From Chara braunii (lineage: Eukaryota; Streptophyta; Charophyceae; Charales; Characeae): a DNA stretch of 62,823 nucleotides. How positions within the stretch are numbered: position 1 is the stretch's first letter; the number at the start of each line of letters is the position of its first letter. Below are positions 1 through 9,178 of the stretch, in pieces. A program made the position numbers and the translations under genes. The notes beneath the pieces are model-generated. The model saw nothing but the letters and a program-made list of their open reading frames with translations. It had not been told where the DNA came from and did no database searches. The stretch is from contig BFEA01000212.1 in the NCBI GenBank assembly GCA_003427395.1, positions 1,380,555-1,443,377 on the forward strand, written 5' to 3'.

Positions 1-177
1 TCGCCGGGAACAGTGGTGGTGGTGGTAGTGGTGGAGGGGCAGGGGGGGATCGGTTGAAGGGTAACAGTCCAGGTAGTCGCGAGGCAAAAGGCTGACTGAT
101 CGAGGGGTCAGTGATGTGGTGTCGGTCCAGTCGTGGACGTTGTGTAGGCGGGCCATCCATTGTGAGGTTGAGTGCAT
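1..177 (-). other. Open reading frame running off the window edge
   Basis: On the minus strand an ATG at 177 opens 59 codons without a stop to the window edge. A second frame, from an ATG at 160, is also open and ends in a proline-rich stretch. Either could begin the next gene of the minus-strand unit that covers 213-5470, for example a LINE ORF2, but I see no diagnostic domain. The (GGT)n-like low-complexity tract at 10-40 weakens the case for coding. Confidence 0.2.
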
Positions 178-212
178 TTCTGTGGAAGGTGTGTTTGGAT
201 TGTCCTCGACGT

Positions 213-1112
213 TTAGACTACTGCTTTGATGGGGAGGACAAAGGGGGGGTCATCCCACAGGTTGTGCTCCTCAAGTACGCAGTCAAGGAAGATCTGCATA
301 AACACAAGAGTCTGTCTGAGCGACCACTCAGCGCTAGCCCTGAAGCAAGAGGGAGTGAGGTCCATGAGCCGACTGTGGTTAAACCAGTTGAAGCCATTAG
401 AGATTTTCTGCAGTCTGACGTTAGGGTCAACCAACAGGAAAATTGGGATGATTCCCTTGGGTAATGAGAGTGACTTAGGGAGCACCGCCCCCTGCACCCC
501 TACAGTGGTTGTCTCCTTCAGCCAGTACTTTAGTCTTTTTAAAATGACCGCAGTGGAGGGGCTGCCCCTCCAACCATCGACTGTGAGGCCATTCGGCTTG
601 GCGTCGCGGAGAGCATGGGTATCCTGCTGTGGGGGTCGCAGGCCCAACACCCACTTGCCTCCTTCTGCCACCCTCGTGATTGGGAAGATGACCACTCCCG
701 GCGGCATAGCGACCGGTGTGCTGTCATCTTCCTGGCGCCGCACCAGGTCCCTCAGCTTTTTGAAGGCAGGTACGACATAGCAGCCATCTCCAGATGGCAG
801 CGGGGAACTGTTCTCGTCGTCATCATCATCATCGTGGATGATTTCCACCGCAGTGAGTTGTCGGGAGGGTGTAGGGGTCATCTCGGTTTTCGATCCCTCC
901 AGCAGGTGGGGAGCGTCCCGAAGCGGTCGGGCGTCTTGTAGAGCAGGGAGGCCCTGGTTACTCACAACCGGTGGAGTGTGCAAGGTTACGCAGAGTTCAT
1001 GCACAAGGGCCTTAGGCCAGGCCCTCATGGAGGAACGCCTCGTCACAAGGAGCAGTCTGTGGGCTTCCCAGGTGGGCAGCGTTCTCATTGCGACACTTCC
1101 TGGCAAAGGCAT
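213..1112 (-). CDS. Hypothetical protein, second ORF of a minus-strand unit
   Basis: About 299 codons, or 271 if the ATG at 1028 is used. I do not recognise the family. Visible features are a run of six Asp near residue 97, a basic stretch after it (KKLRDLVRRQEDD) and a mixed hydrophobic C-terminal half. It overlaps the end of the upstream large ORF: the ATG at 1028 lies 17 bases before the end of the upstream TAA (1012-1014) in another frame. This fits stop-and-reinitiate translation, a programmed frameshift, or a decayed single ORF. The composition looks like real protein and follows directly on the upstream gene, so I read both as one LINE-like unit. An unrelated host gene is possible. Confidence 0.4.
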   Translation of the reverse strand: MPLPGSVAMRTLPTWEAHRLLLVTRRSSMRAWPKALVHELCVTLHTPPVVSNQGLPALQDARPLRDAPHLLEGSKTEMTPTPSRQLTAVEIIHDDDDDDENSSPLPSGDGCYVVPAFKKLRDLVRRQEDDSTPVAMPPGVVIFPITRVAEGGKWVLGLRPPQQDTHALRDAKPNGLTVDGWRGSPSTAVILKRLKYWLKETTTVGVQGAVLPKSLSLPKGIIPIFLLVDPNVRLQKISNGFNWFNHSRLMDLTPSCFRASAEWSLRQTLVFMQIFLDCVLEEHNLWDDPPFVLPIKAVV

Positions 1113-4100
1113 TTATCTTATCCAGGAATTCATTAACTACCATAACAATGGCTGCCCCCACATCCATCCAGTCTATGGTAGTGACGGTCTTATATTTTTC
1201 CACCGTTGCGAGGACCCTCGGGCTGTACATGAGCACTGTCATCGCCTCCCCCCAATATTTCGTTTTGAGCCTGTCCTCTGGTCTATCATCCGTAAGCGAG
1301 AAAATTTTAGTGAGGGTCCAGTCGGTCAAGAAGTGAAGCTTCTGTGTGACTTCTTCATTGGCAGACAGGGGCGGGGGNGGGGGGGCCAGCTCCGTGGACT
1401 GCGAAGACGCCAGTGGGGGGGATTCAAGCTCCATCGCCACGGGTATGGACTGGTCGGATTGTTGGATCCGTGGCTGGTCCTCTGGGGCCGACGTGTCCAT
1501 ATCTTGGAGGGCGTTTCCCTCGGTTTGGACATCCAGCCCCCCACAGATCATATGTTGGTTGGGGGGCTGGTGCAGCACCTGGGCGACATGCTGAGCACCT
1601 TGTTGCTGCCAGAACATGTGCAGTTGCTCTTGTTGCTGTTGCAGCACTTGTTGTTGCTGGCAACAGAGCTGTTGCTGCCATTGCAGGTGCATTTGTTGAA
1701 AAATCTGCCATTGGTGTATTAGCCTCTGTTGGTGTTGCTGTTGGTGGTACTGTGCCATTTGGGCTTGCAAGAGGATATGAAGCTGCTGCTCACATTCTTG
1801 TCGCTGCATGGCCTGTTGCTGTTGTTGATGATGGATTTCCTGGGCCTGCAGCTGCGCCTGGCATACCAGCTGTGCTTGGGCTTGGCGTTGGAACAGTAGC
1901 TGTTGTTGCTGTTGTTCGTGATGTTGCAGTTGCTGTTCCACTTGCGCGTGCAAATGTTGTTGTTTTTGGAGCTCACCGCAGTATAGGTGCTGCTGTTGCT
2001 CCATGTCCTGGCCATGTTGATGGACGTTACAGCCATTCATGTGTTGCGGTTGGTCCATAGGGGGGTGTCGGTATTCGGGTTCCATTCCGCATCCCTGTGG
2101 CCTGTCCTGGCCGTGTTGGGGTTGGTGCTGTTCCTCCTGTGTTGGCAGGCACAATTGCTGATTTTGGCACGGAGTGCCCAGGTCCCGAGCCGTCTGAATG
2201 TGGGGCTGCCCAGGATCCTGTTGCCGGTTCTGGCATGGCAACCCCGACTCCTTTTCCATATGGGTGTGTGGCTCCAGGCACAGCCGCTGGTCGCAGCTCA
2301 ACAATCCGTGGTCCCCACCCATGGGGAGGGGTAACTGGTGAGGGAGGGGCTGCAGGTACTGCATTTCCTCCTCAAGGCGGTGGTGTTGGCCGGAGTGCTG
2401 GTGTGGTTGTTGCTGGTCCATTAGCCCTGCGTGGTCCTGGTGATGAACCTGGCAGGCCAGGTGTGGGTGTGTCCCCAGCGGCTGGTCCTGGCCCATCAGC
2501 CCCTGCTTCACTCCCATATGTGTGTGAGTTTGGGAATGTTGATGGTTTTTGTCCTCCCCTTGGCACTGAAGCCGGTCACAGTGGTGGCCTGCATGTTGCT
2601 GCTCCTCCTGCAACGCCTGGTCCAAGTACTGATCCTGTCGGACCAGGTGTTGCAGTAACACCCGCTCCCCGTCATCCTCTTGCCTTGTGGGGGGCCCTTG
2701 CTGTGGGAGCTGGCTGGCCAGATCTCGGTGCGTCACCATCTGCTGCTCCTGGCCCAGCAGCCCCTGCTCGCCTCCCGTGGGCACTTGTTTATACTGGGGA
2801 GGGGGGTGTTGGTGCTGCTTATCTTCCCCAAGGCACATCTGTTGATCATAACCCACCTTCCCAGGAGGGCCGTCCTGAGGGATTGGCAAATCTGTGTCTG
2901 GGGCAGTCAAAGGCAGGAGGACAGCCGGTTCCAATCGAGGGTAGGAAGCAACTGCTCCTTTGACTTTATTGATAAGCGAGATAGCTGTGAGCCATCTGTG
3001 CTGCAGAGATGGTTGATCGGTAGTTGATTTTGGTACAGTGGCAGGGGCCAGGGTCTTAGATCGGTGATGGTCAGTGACAATGGACCGTTGCTCTTTCCTG
3101 TCTTTCTCTGCCCCAAGTCCTTCAATGGCAGGAGGGGGCCGTGGTCCCGAGGAGGCAGAGGGAGGGGGTGGGAGCGAGGGGGGAGCCAGAGCTGGCGCTG
3201 AATGAGAGTGGATGTGCGAGTGCAGGTGGGTGACCTCAGTCTCAGGTCGTGCACCATCCAAGCTCTGCTCCCCTTTCACTTTTGAACTGCTATCAGGCGA
3301 GGGGCACGCAGTGACTATAGGGCGTGTACAATCCAAGCTCTGCTCCCCTGCCTTTTTTGTACTGCTGTCAGGTGAGGGGTGCGCAGTCCCTTGATCCCGA
3401 GGGCGTGCACCATCCAAGTTCTGCTCCCCTGCCTTTTTTGTACTGCTGTCAGGTGAGGGGCGTGCAGTCCCTTGATCCCGAGGTTGCTTGCTGCCCTTGG
3501 CCGCTTCCCCTGTCAGTTTTGGGCTGGGCAGCTTGCCACCCGGGGTCCCAATTATCTTTGGCCTGTATGACACGTGGGGGCGAGGCGGGGGCGGCTTACT
3601 GCGTGTCCGGGGGGTCCCTGGTTCCCCAGTGGCAGTTGCGCCACCACCGACGCTAGTGCGTGGAGACCTATCGCCTTTCCCACTGTTCCCAGGTCCTGGG
3701 GTGGCTTCGTCTTTGCCTTTTTGTTTGGGATCATTGTTAACTTGTACCCTTGCTCCGGAAGGGAATGGTTGCCCTTCACCTTGCCAGATCCATTTCCCAG
3801 GGCGGCCATCTTCATATGCCCCAAAGATCCACCCATGAAGTTCTTCCTCTTCCGGGTACCACCATTCTTCATCGGTAGGGTGAGGGGTCACCAGCCCTCT
3901 GATCTTTGGTCTATTACAGTTGGGGCATATGTCGTCACTGCATAGGTGGCTTCTCTTCTTGCACACATAACACCACGGGTCCTGGGTGTGGCTGACGGGG
4001 ACTGAGAACTCCTTTCCCCCCTGAGAATATCTCCATTCTTCGTTGAGGGGGAAAGGGTAATCCGAATCCCAGTCAACAGCCACAAGGAGGGAGTCATCCC

Positions 4101-4977
4101 TCTTTCCCAAAAACCGTGGTAAATCCGTGATGTATACTTTTACTGGAGCGATGTTCTCAAGGTCAGTGAGGATTGCCCCCTGTACGCAGAGGGGAGCAAA
4201 TCTGAACTCGACCCAGAAGTTAGACTTCATGAGACACTCTCGTCTGTCATCACTTGACTGTGGATTTGCAGGGGTCCATGCAGAGACTTGCACAGGACTG
4301 CCTCTAAATTGCAACGTACTGTTCTTCAGAATGAGATGTCTGTCCGTCGAATACAAGGCGAGCATAGTGATGCAGTCGGAGCTCTCAACTTCAATAAGGA
4401 AATGGTCGTGAACGAGCTGGCGGTCAGGTTTGATCCTTCCAAGCTTGTCAGCAATCCATTTAACGTTATCGTTGATAGGAACAGCTGTTTGCAGCGGTTG
4501 GAAGCGAAAGTGCAGTGCGCGGTGCGAGTAGATTGCATCCCTTGCCGTCCTCGCTTGGGTGGGGAAGACAGAGTGAGGGTAGATGTAGCCATCCTTAACC
4601 TGGAATTTCCTCTGCGGCTCCACAAACAACTGCTGGATGAGCTGGCTTTTCAGCGGAGGCATGCCAGCCAACGTAGAAGATCTATTAGCATTGGACTGGG
4701 AAGGGGCAGAGAGGGCTCGAATCAATCGGGGCGGGGATTTCCTTTTGTTGGAAGGGGAACGGGGGTCGGTCTGCACCCCAGAGCCCGACCCTACTCCCAT
4801 TACTTTGTCTTTCCACGTGGAATGTTTCCTTCCCTCTTCCGTTATCCTTGTGTCCCATTCTCCTCCCTGGATGGGTTTCGGGTCTAGGTCGTTCCACAAC
4901 CCAGATCCTGAACCCAGTTCCACCACTGTGTTCCAACAGGGTATTTTGATTCTGTTCCTCCGGCACTTTCGTCCCAT
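1012..4977 (-). CDS. Large RNA-binding-like, zinc-knuckle, Gln-rich protein (probable LINE ORF1)
   Basis: An open frame of 1321 codons. Residues about 175-310 resemble the DUF4283/RRM-like fold found in plant LINE ORF1 proteins. They are followed by a Cys/His cluster at 336-354 (CYVCKKRSHLCSDDICPNC). Next come a Pro/Ser/Lys-rich linker, 27-residue tandem repeats (about 496-577), a His/Gln-rich section and a long poly-Gln-like tract (about 972-1140). The C-terminal roughly 110 residues look globular. One N sits in a G/C homopolymer (1378) and is read as an ambiguous residue. Expected role: nucleic-acid binding in a retrotransposon RNP. No reverse transcriptase is present in the window, which ends 1 kb downstream, so LINE identity is inferred from domain order. 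A host Gln-rich protein is the main alternative. Confidence 0.5.
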   Translation of the reverse strand: MGRKCRRNRIKIPCWNTVVELGSGSGLWNDLDPKPIQGGEWDTRITEEGRKHSTWKDKVMGVGSGSGVQTDPRSPSNKRKSPPRLIRALSAPSQSNANRSSTLAGMPPLKSQLIQQLFVEPQRKFQVKDGYIYPHSVFPTQARTARDAIYSHRALHFRFQPLQTAVPINDNVKWIADKLGRIKPDRQLVHDHFLIEVESSDCITMLALYSTDRHLILKNSTLQFRGSPVQVSAWTPANPQSSDDRRECLMKSNFWVEFRFAPLCVQGAILTDLENIAPVKVYITDLPRFLGKRDDSLLVAVDWDSDYPFPLNEEWRYSQGGKEFSVPVSHTQDPWCYVCKKRSHLCSDDICPNCNRPKIRGLVTPHPTDEEWWYPEEEELHGWIFGAYEDGRPGKWIWQGEGQPFPSGARVQVNNDPKQKGKDEATPGPGNSGKGDRSPRTSVGGGATATGEPGTPRTRSKPPPPRPHVSYRPKIIGTPGGKLPSPKLTGEAAKGSKQPRDQGTARPSPDSSTKKAGEQNLDGARPRDQGTAHPSPDSSTKKAGEQSLDCTRPIVTACPSPDSSSKVKGEQSLDGARPETEVTHLHSHIHSHSAPALAPPSLPPPPSASSGPRPPPAIEGLGAEKDRKEQRSIVTDHHRSKTLAPATVPKSTTDQPSLQHRWLTAISLINKVKGAVASYPRLEPAVLLPLTAPDTDLPIPQDGPPGKVGYDQQMCLGEDKQHQHPPPQYKQVPTGGEQGLLGQEQQMVTHRDLASQLPQQGPPTRQEDDGERVLLQHLVRQDQYLDQALQEEQQHAGHHCDRLQCQGEDKNHQHSQTHTHMGVKQGLMGQDQPLGTHPHLACQVHHQDHAGLMDQQQPHQHSGQHHRLEEEMQYLQPLPHQLPLPMGGDHGLLSCDQRLCLEPHTHMEKESGLPCQNRQQDPGQPHIQTARDLGTPCQNQQLCLPTQEEQHQPQHGQDRPQGCGMEPEYRHPPMDQPQHMNGCNVHQHGQDMEQQQHLYCGELQKQQHLHAQVEQQLQHHEQQQQQLLFQRQAQAQLVCQAQLQAQEIHHQQQQQAMQRQECEQQLHILLQAQMAQYHQQQHQQRLIHQWQIFQQMHLQWQQQLCCQQQQVLQQQQEQLHMFWQQQGAQHVAQVLHQPPNQHMICGGLDVQTEGNALQDMDTSAPEDQPRIQQSDQSIPVAMELESPPLASSQSTELAPXPPPLSANEEVTQKLHFLTDWTLTKIFSLTDDRPEDRLKTKYWGEAMTVLMYSPRVLATVEKYKTVTTIDWMDVGAAIVMVVNEFLDKINAFARKCRNENAAHLGSPQTAPCDEAFLHEGLA
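3248..3490 (-). repeat. In-frame 81-bp minisatellite, three units
   Basis: Three tandem units start near 3248, 3323 and 3404, with spacings of 75 and 81 bases (25 and 27 codons). They encode repeats built on RPSPDSSTKKAGEQ. The units stay in frame with the large ORF and differ at a few positions. Confidence 0.85.
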
Positions 4978-5470
4978 CCTCTCTCCCCTGAGCCTTCTTC
5001 ATTTGTGGCCCTCCCTTGTGCTCTTCCACAGGGGGGGGCCTATGAATATCATGAGTGTCCCGAGTGTGAACAAGGGGGGGGGCGGGGGGGTCATGCTTTT
5101 TTTCATTTACAGCATCCCCACCCTCTCCCTTTACTTCGGTGGTAGCCACTTCCCGCTTTTGAGAGGTCTGGTCGGGATGGGGGTTAACTTCCTGCGGTAC
5201 AACCACGTGATCAGAAAGGAGGGGTGGCGGGTTTTGGTCGGCTTTCGACCTGAGAAGGCAGCATCGTCCCATTGTTGCCAATTGCCGCCTGAGAGGGACG
5301 ATGTTGTTCCCCCAGGGGGGGTGTTGGCCTCGTCCCCGTCAGTTCTCCCTTCATCTGTTGCGCTCGTTTGTTCTTCGTCATCACCGGAGAGCGAGGCACC
5401 GAAACCGAGTTGTTTTTGCAGCGCAGGGTCAACCTCGGCAGGGGCCCACGGGCAGCACAAAGACTCTTAA
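4685..5470 (-). pseudogene. Frameshifted N-terminal extension of the LINE-like ORF1
   Basis: Upstream of the ATG at 4977 the minus strand stays protein-like in two overlapping frames (5131-5460 and 4685-5281). They encode acidic, Pro/Gly-rich and charged sequence (for example SGDDEEQTSATDEGRTDGDE, then PPAPPLVHTRDTHDIHRPP). Composition matches the main ORF. I read it as the original N-terminus broken by two frameshifts, one of them probably in the G-run near 5070-5090. It could also be a 5' leader that happens to be open. Confidence 0.35.
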
Positions 5471-5589
5471 TGGACTATTGGTCAACGAGTTATTATTCAC
5501 GCTTCAAAGCGATTCAAATTGTAGAGAGAGGATTAATCAGTGCAGGGACTCATTCAACACTAACTCCCTCAGTCCAAATTGCAGGCTGT

Positions 5590-5950
5590 CACGGTTCTTA
5601 CAGGTAAGATCGTTCCAGATTTGATCGGGGATAGAGAGGGGAGGGCGGGGGGAAGGCAGGGCAACGGTTCTTACAGGTAAGATCGTTCCAGATTTGATCG
5701 GGGATAGAGAGGGGAGGGCGGGGGAAAGGCAGGGCAAAGGGAGGAGGAGAGAGGAAAAGGAGGAGGCAGGGCAAAGGGAGGAGCAAAGAGGAAAAGAAGT
5801 TTTGAGGAGGCTTGAGGATCTGAAAGCAGGGAGTGCAAACATGGGGGAGAGAAGAAAAAAGGGGGAGGCAGGGCAAAGGGAGGAGTAGAGAGGAAAATAA
5901 GTTTTGAGGTTTGAGGATCTGAAAGCAGGGAGTGCAAACATGGGGGAGGT
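5590..5950. repeat. Tandem repeats upstream of the LINE-like unit
   Basis: Two copies of a unit of about 73 bp begin at 5591 and 5664 (ACGGTTCTTACAGGTAAG...). They are followed by purine-rich units about 100 bp apart, marked by GTTTTGAGG near 5799 and 5901 and by GCAGGGAGTGCAAACATGGG. The tract sits just 5' of the minus-strand coding unit, where LINE promoters often carry tandem units. Confidence 0.75.
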
Positions 5951-6679
5951 CGTGAGTTTTCCACTGAGGTTTCACCGAGCAGGGCGACGCAACACTCCTC
6001 AGCAACCAGGCGTCGTTGTTTTCTCCAGAGACCCCTCCCGCGCTGATGTTGCTCGCTGGCTTGCTCGGTAGTCAATCTCCACCTTATCATACACCTGCCT
6101 TCCCGCCCTACCGCAGATCCACGGTATGCAGACGCCCCGGTGTTTTCCATCCCACCATGGCGTCTGTCGCCACTTCTCTCCCGACTGGTCTAGTCAGCCT
6201 GCAGGACGACGCATCATCGTCTGCCGTTGACCAGCGCGTCACGCAAACCCCTTGACCGACGCGCCCCCTTGTCACTCGTTCGAGCATAGGCAGCGTAACC
6301 CTCGGTTGCTGCCGTCATGTCACATATCTGCAGCCTTGTTCGCGCTTCCGTAGTTCGTAGTCTTCACTCCTCGCTCGTTTGTGTGCAGGCGCACAGCACC
6401 ACCGTCATCCCACATGGAAGCTTGCCCGTTCAGGCCATGCTCAAACCACATGCAGAAGACCGGTTGACATAGCCGCCATCTCCTCCGTGGCTCGTGCGTG
6501 CCCTGGCGGGCGGGCCCTGGCGTCCGCGGGGCGCAGAGCGCTAGCGCTCACAGGTGTCTTCCTTGTCTATCGGCACGGGTGTATGTGTGTTTCAGTGTGC
6601 CTGTCGGGGTACATCATTCTTAATGTTATTTTGAGATGTGCAACCGTCTTGCCATCCGCGATTCATGGACTTCGGACTA
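5951..6679. other. Unassigned interval
   Basis: About 730 bases without a supportable gene. Short open frames exist on both strands but show no domain. The GC content and many CpG-containing stretches resemble the 5' flank of the minus-strand unit. Confidence 0.4.
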
Positions 6680-7090
6680 CGGGCCTCACCGCACCACTGT
6701 CAAAAATGTGATTTTCGACAGTTTCTCTTCTCCACACAGGCTGTCGAAGTCGGAGACGTGAAGAAAATTAGCCAGTTGTCAGAGAATGCTTCTCGACACC
6801 TCCTATCGAAAGTTGTTCAATCCCCAGCCTGCTACTCCGATGCTTTCAACACTCCTCGGCTGTGCCGTCGACTTCCCTTCGAAATTTGGTGAGTGGGGGT
6901 AAGGTCGGCATGGACTAATGCTTGTCGTACCGTCAGGCACGTTCATCTTTTTCCATCTTGCTTTCACAAGCGCGTGCACTCTACAGTGATGTGTGGCGAA
7001 GGGGGGGCAAACTGTCGAATGGAGGCTGTCGAATTTGTTCTGACAGCCATCGAATTTTTGTGCCTTTCGACAGTGGTGCGGCGAGGCCCG
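6680..7090. mobile_element. Candidate non-autonomous DNA transposon with 22-bp terminal inverted repeats
   Basis: 6680-6701 (CGGGCCTCACCGCACCACTGTC) is the reverse complement of 7069-7090 with one mismatch. Inside, near both ends, the octamer CTGTCGAA or its complement TTCGACAG recurs (about 6713, 6739, 7012, 7025, 7066), with related TGTCAGA and CTGACAG copies. Subterminal repeats of this type commonly bind transposase in CACTA and hAT elements. No transposase is encoded in the 411 bp, and I could not find a clear target duplication, so the superfamily is open. Confidence 0.45.
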
Positions 7091-7116
7091 ACATTTGAAT
7101 TTCTTTGGGAATCGCC

Positions 7117-8152
7117 TGCAGTAACCCTGTTCAGAAGTAGCCTGGGGCCCAGAACTCAGCCCCAGGCAACGCAGACCTGAGTTAGTCTGCGCTGGGCTGT
7201 GTGACCAAGACACTCCCAGGCCTGAGTCTGTCCCGTTGGTTGTATGACCAAACGCTGCAAACAAGAAATTCAAAGGTCATAGTCAACTTTAGAGTCAAAG
7301 GTACTGCACCCAGGCCCTTGGTTGGATACACTCACTTGTTGTGCGCAGGTACCCAGACAAGCATCCATGCTGGAGGGAAATCGGTTTCAAACCAATCTGG
7401 GCCTTACTTGCATCAAGATCCGGATGNCTGAGGGTGGCAGCATCCGGGCTCCAGACCCTGAGTCAACGCTACTAAAGCGTTGACTTCCCTGNCTTTGACA
7501 TTCCTTCTGTCTTGCGTTGATGCTGACTTCACGCGTTGACTTCAATGCTGGCTCGACGCTGCGACGTTGGCTCGACGCTGCGACGCTGGCTCGACTCTGC
7601 GACGCTGACATTGTGATTTGGCGAGGCGCTGCTGGTCCGACATGGTGGCTGGCTTGCACCTGTCTNCTTGGCATGTTGACATGGCGGCTGCCCTGCGCTG
7701 TCGCTGACGTGGCTGCTGCCACGTGTTCTTCTGTTCGCTGACGAAGCGAGGCTACGTGACTTATATTGCTATTCTGATTATCGACATTCGGGAGGAGATC
7801 GGGACTGTGGAGAGATTGTGGATACGTACCTGGTTGTCTTCATGCCGACATTGCTCCAGCGCTGATGAGGGACTGATTAGACGTGCCACGTGGCACATTG
7901 AGGTTACTTCAGATACTCGTTCAGACTATTGATTATAGATGTGGTGATTGAGGAGGAGCCCGAAGCAGGAGTGGGCCTTGTATTTTTTCCCTCTCCTTTG
8001 TCTAATCTCCCTCCTCTCTCCTTCGTCTGTGTGTGATTATCTCATCTCATTCTGTCTGGACACGATTTTGACTAATGGTAATTATCAGCTGATTGACATT
8101 CTTCTAGACTTGCATTGTTGACGACTGTCTTCACGATCTGGGTTTCATTGCA
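7117..8152 (+). repeat. Element A 5' LTR
   Basis: 1036 bp, TG...CA. It contains a GC-rich tandem patch near 7510-7610 built on GGCTCGACGCTGCGAC, and a perfect 14-bp palindrome GTGCCACGTGGCAC at 7883-7896 with a CACGTG core. Its first 120 bases are nearly identical to 14662-14788, and its last 280 to 15504-15783. Three isolated N bases lie inside. Confidence 0.93.
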
Positions 8153-8155
8153 ATT

Positions 8156-8167
8156 TGGTATCGGAGC
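8156..8167 (+). other. Element A primer-binding site (initiator tRNA-Met type)
   Basis: TGGTATCGGAGC begins three bases after the LTR end. It differs by one base from TGGTATCAGAGC, the usual plant initiator tRNA-Met primer site. The same core follows the B and D LTRs. Confidence 0.85.
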
Positions 8168-8255
8168 AGTTTTCCTGACGACGACGATTGTACACGTGTG
8201 CACGCGCCAGGTGGCGCGCAGGTAAGTGTGGTGCACACGTGTGTTGAGTAGGTGA

Positions 8256-8744
8256 TGACGTGGCAAGAGATACGTCGGGGGTGCTGACGTGGCACACTGG
8301 GGAGAAAAAGATCCCAACGAGGCTGCTGACGTGGCAGTAGGGACCGCAACCAACAAATACCGAGCGCAAATCTGGATCGCGATAGTGACGTGGCATATGT
8401 TGTGCCACGTCTGAAGACCTTGTTGATTGACTGCTGAAGTGGCACTTTTTATGCTACTGATGCGCGACAGGGTCTACTGCAAATGTTGACGTGGCCTTGG
8501 GGAAACACAGGATTGATTGCTGACGTGGCAGGAAGCAAGTCATCACACCTGTCTTCGTCAGGTGGTGACTATCGGCTGACGTGGCATCGGTCTCCTTGGC
8601 TGACGTGGCATTGTTTGACTGGCTGGAACGGTGACGGTATCGAGACGTGACGTGTGGAAGTGACAAGTGGCAAGGATCAGAGTACACATTTGTTGACGTG
8701 GCATCCCGCTATTGGTTGACTGGACACAGAGTGCTGACGTGGCA
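8256..8744 (+). promoter_or_regulatory. Array of TGACGTGGCA motifs in the element A leader
   Basis: Ten copies, all in the same orientation, start at 8256, 8285, 8327, 8386, 8487 (last base C), 8521, 8577, 8601, 8694 and 8735. Degenerate copies lie near 8433, 8661 and 8772. Spacing is irregular (24-101 bp) and the intervening sequence is unrelated, so this is not a simple tandem repeat. The core TGACGTGG is a known plant bZIP-type binding sequence (ACGT core). A role in activating element transcription is inference. Confidence 0.7.
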
Positions 8745-9178
8745 GTACATGCTATGTTAGCACTCCAGGGATGACACGTGGCAAGCAAGATTATTGCCAA
8801 GTAAGATAAGCATTATGAAGACGACGGCGGTACAGCTGACTGAACTGACTATACAACTGTACTGCCAGCTGTCAGGGAGAGTGCGTCATCGCACTGACAT
8901 CAGGAAGACACAGTGGGTGGAAGAAGGTTGCTGACAAACTGTTTGTTGATGACTGTTGGCATACTTACTCTGTCGTTGCTGTGTTGTGGTGCTTGCGTAC
9001 TTACTTGTGTGTTGTGTCTGATCACACGGGCCTGACGTGTTACCTGTACACTCATAGGATGTCATCACACAGACGAAAGAACAACAATTAGTATAAGTAG
9101 AGATCTGTTCCTTTTTATTATTTCTTTTTATTTTTTTGTTCCATTATTGCAAATATTTTCTTAAACCTGATTTCCAAG

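Noticed and set aside
838-1722. 294-codon plus-strand frame opposite the large minus-strand ORF
   Set aside because: It is a shadow of the Gln-rich coding strand: Leu/Val-rich runs come from the complement of CAG codons, and no domain is visible.
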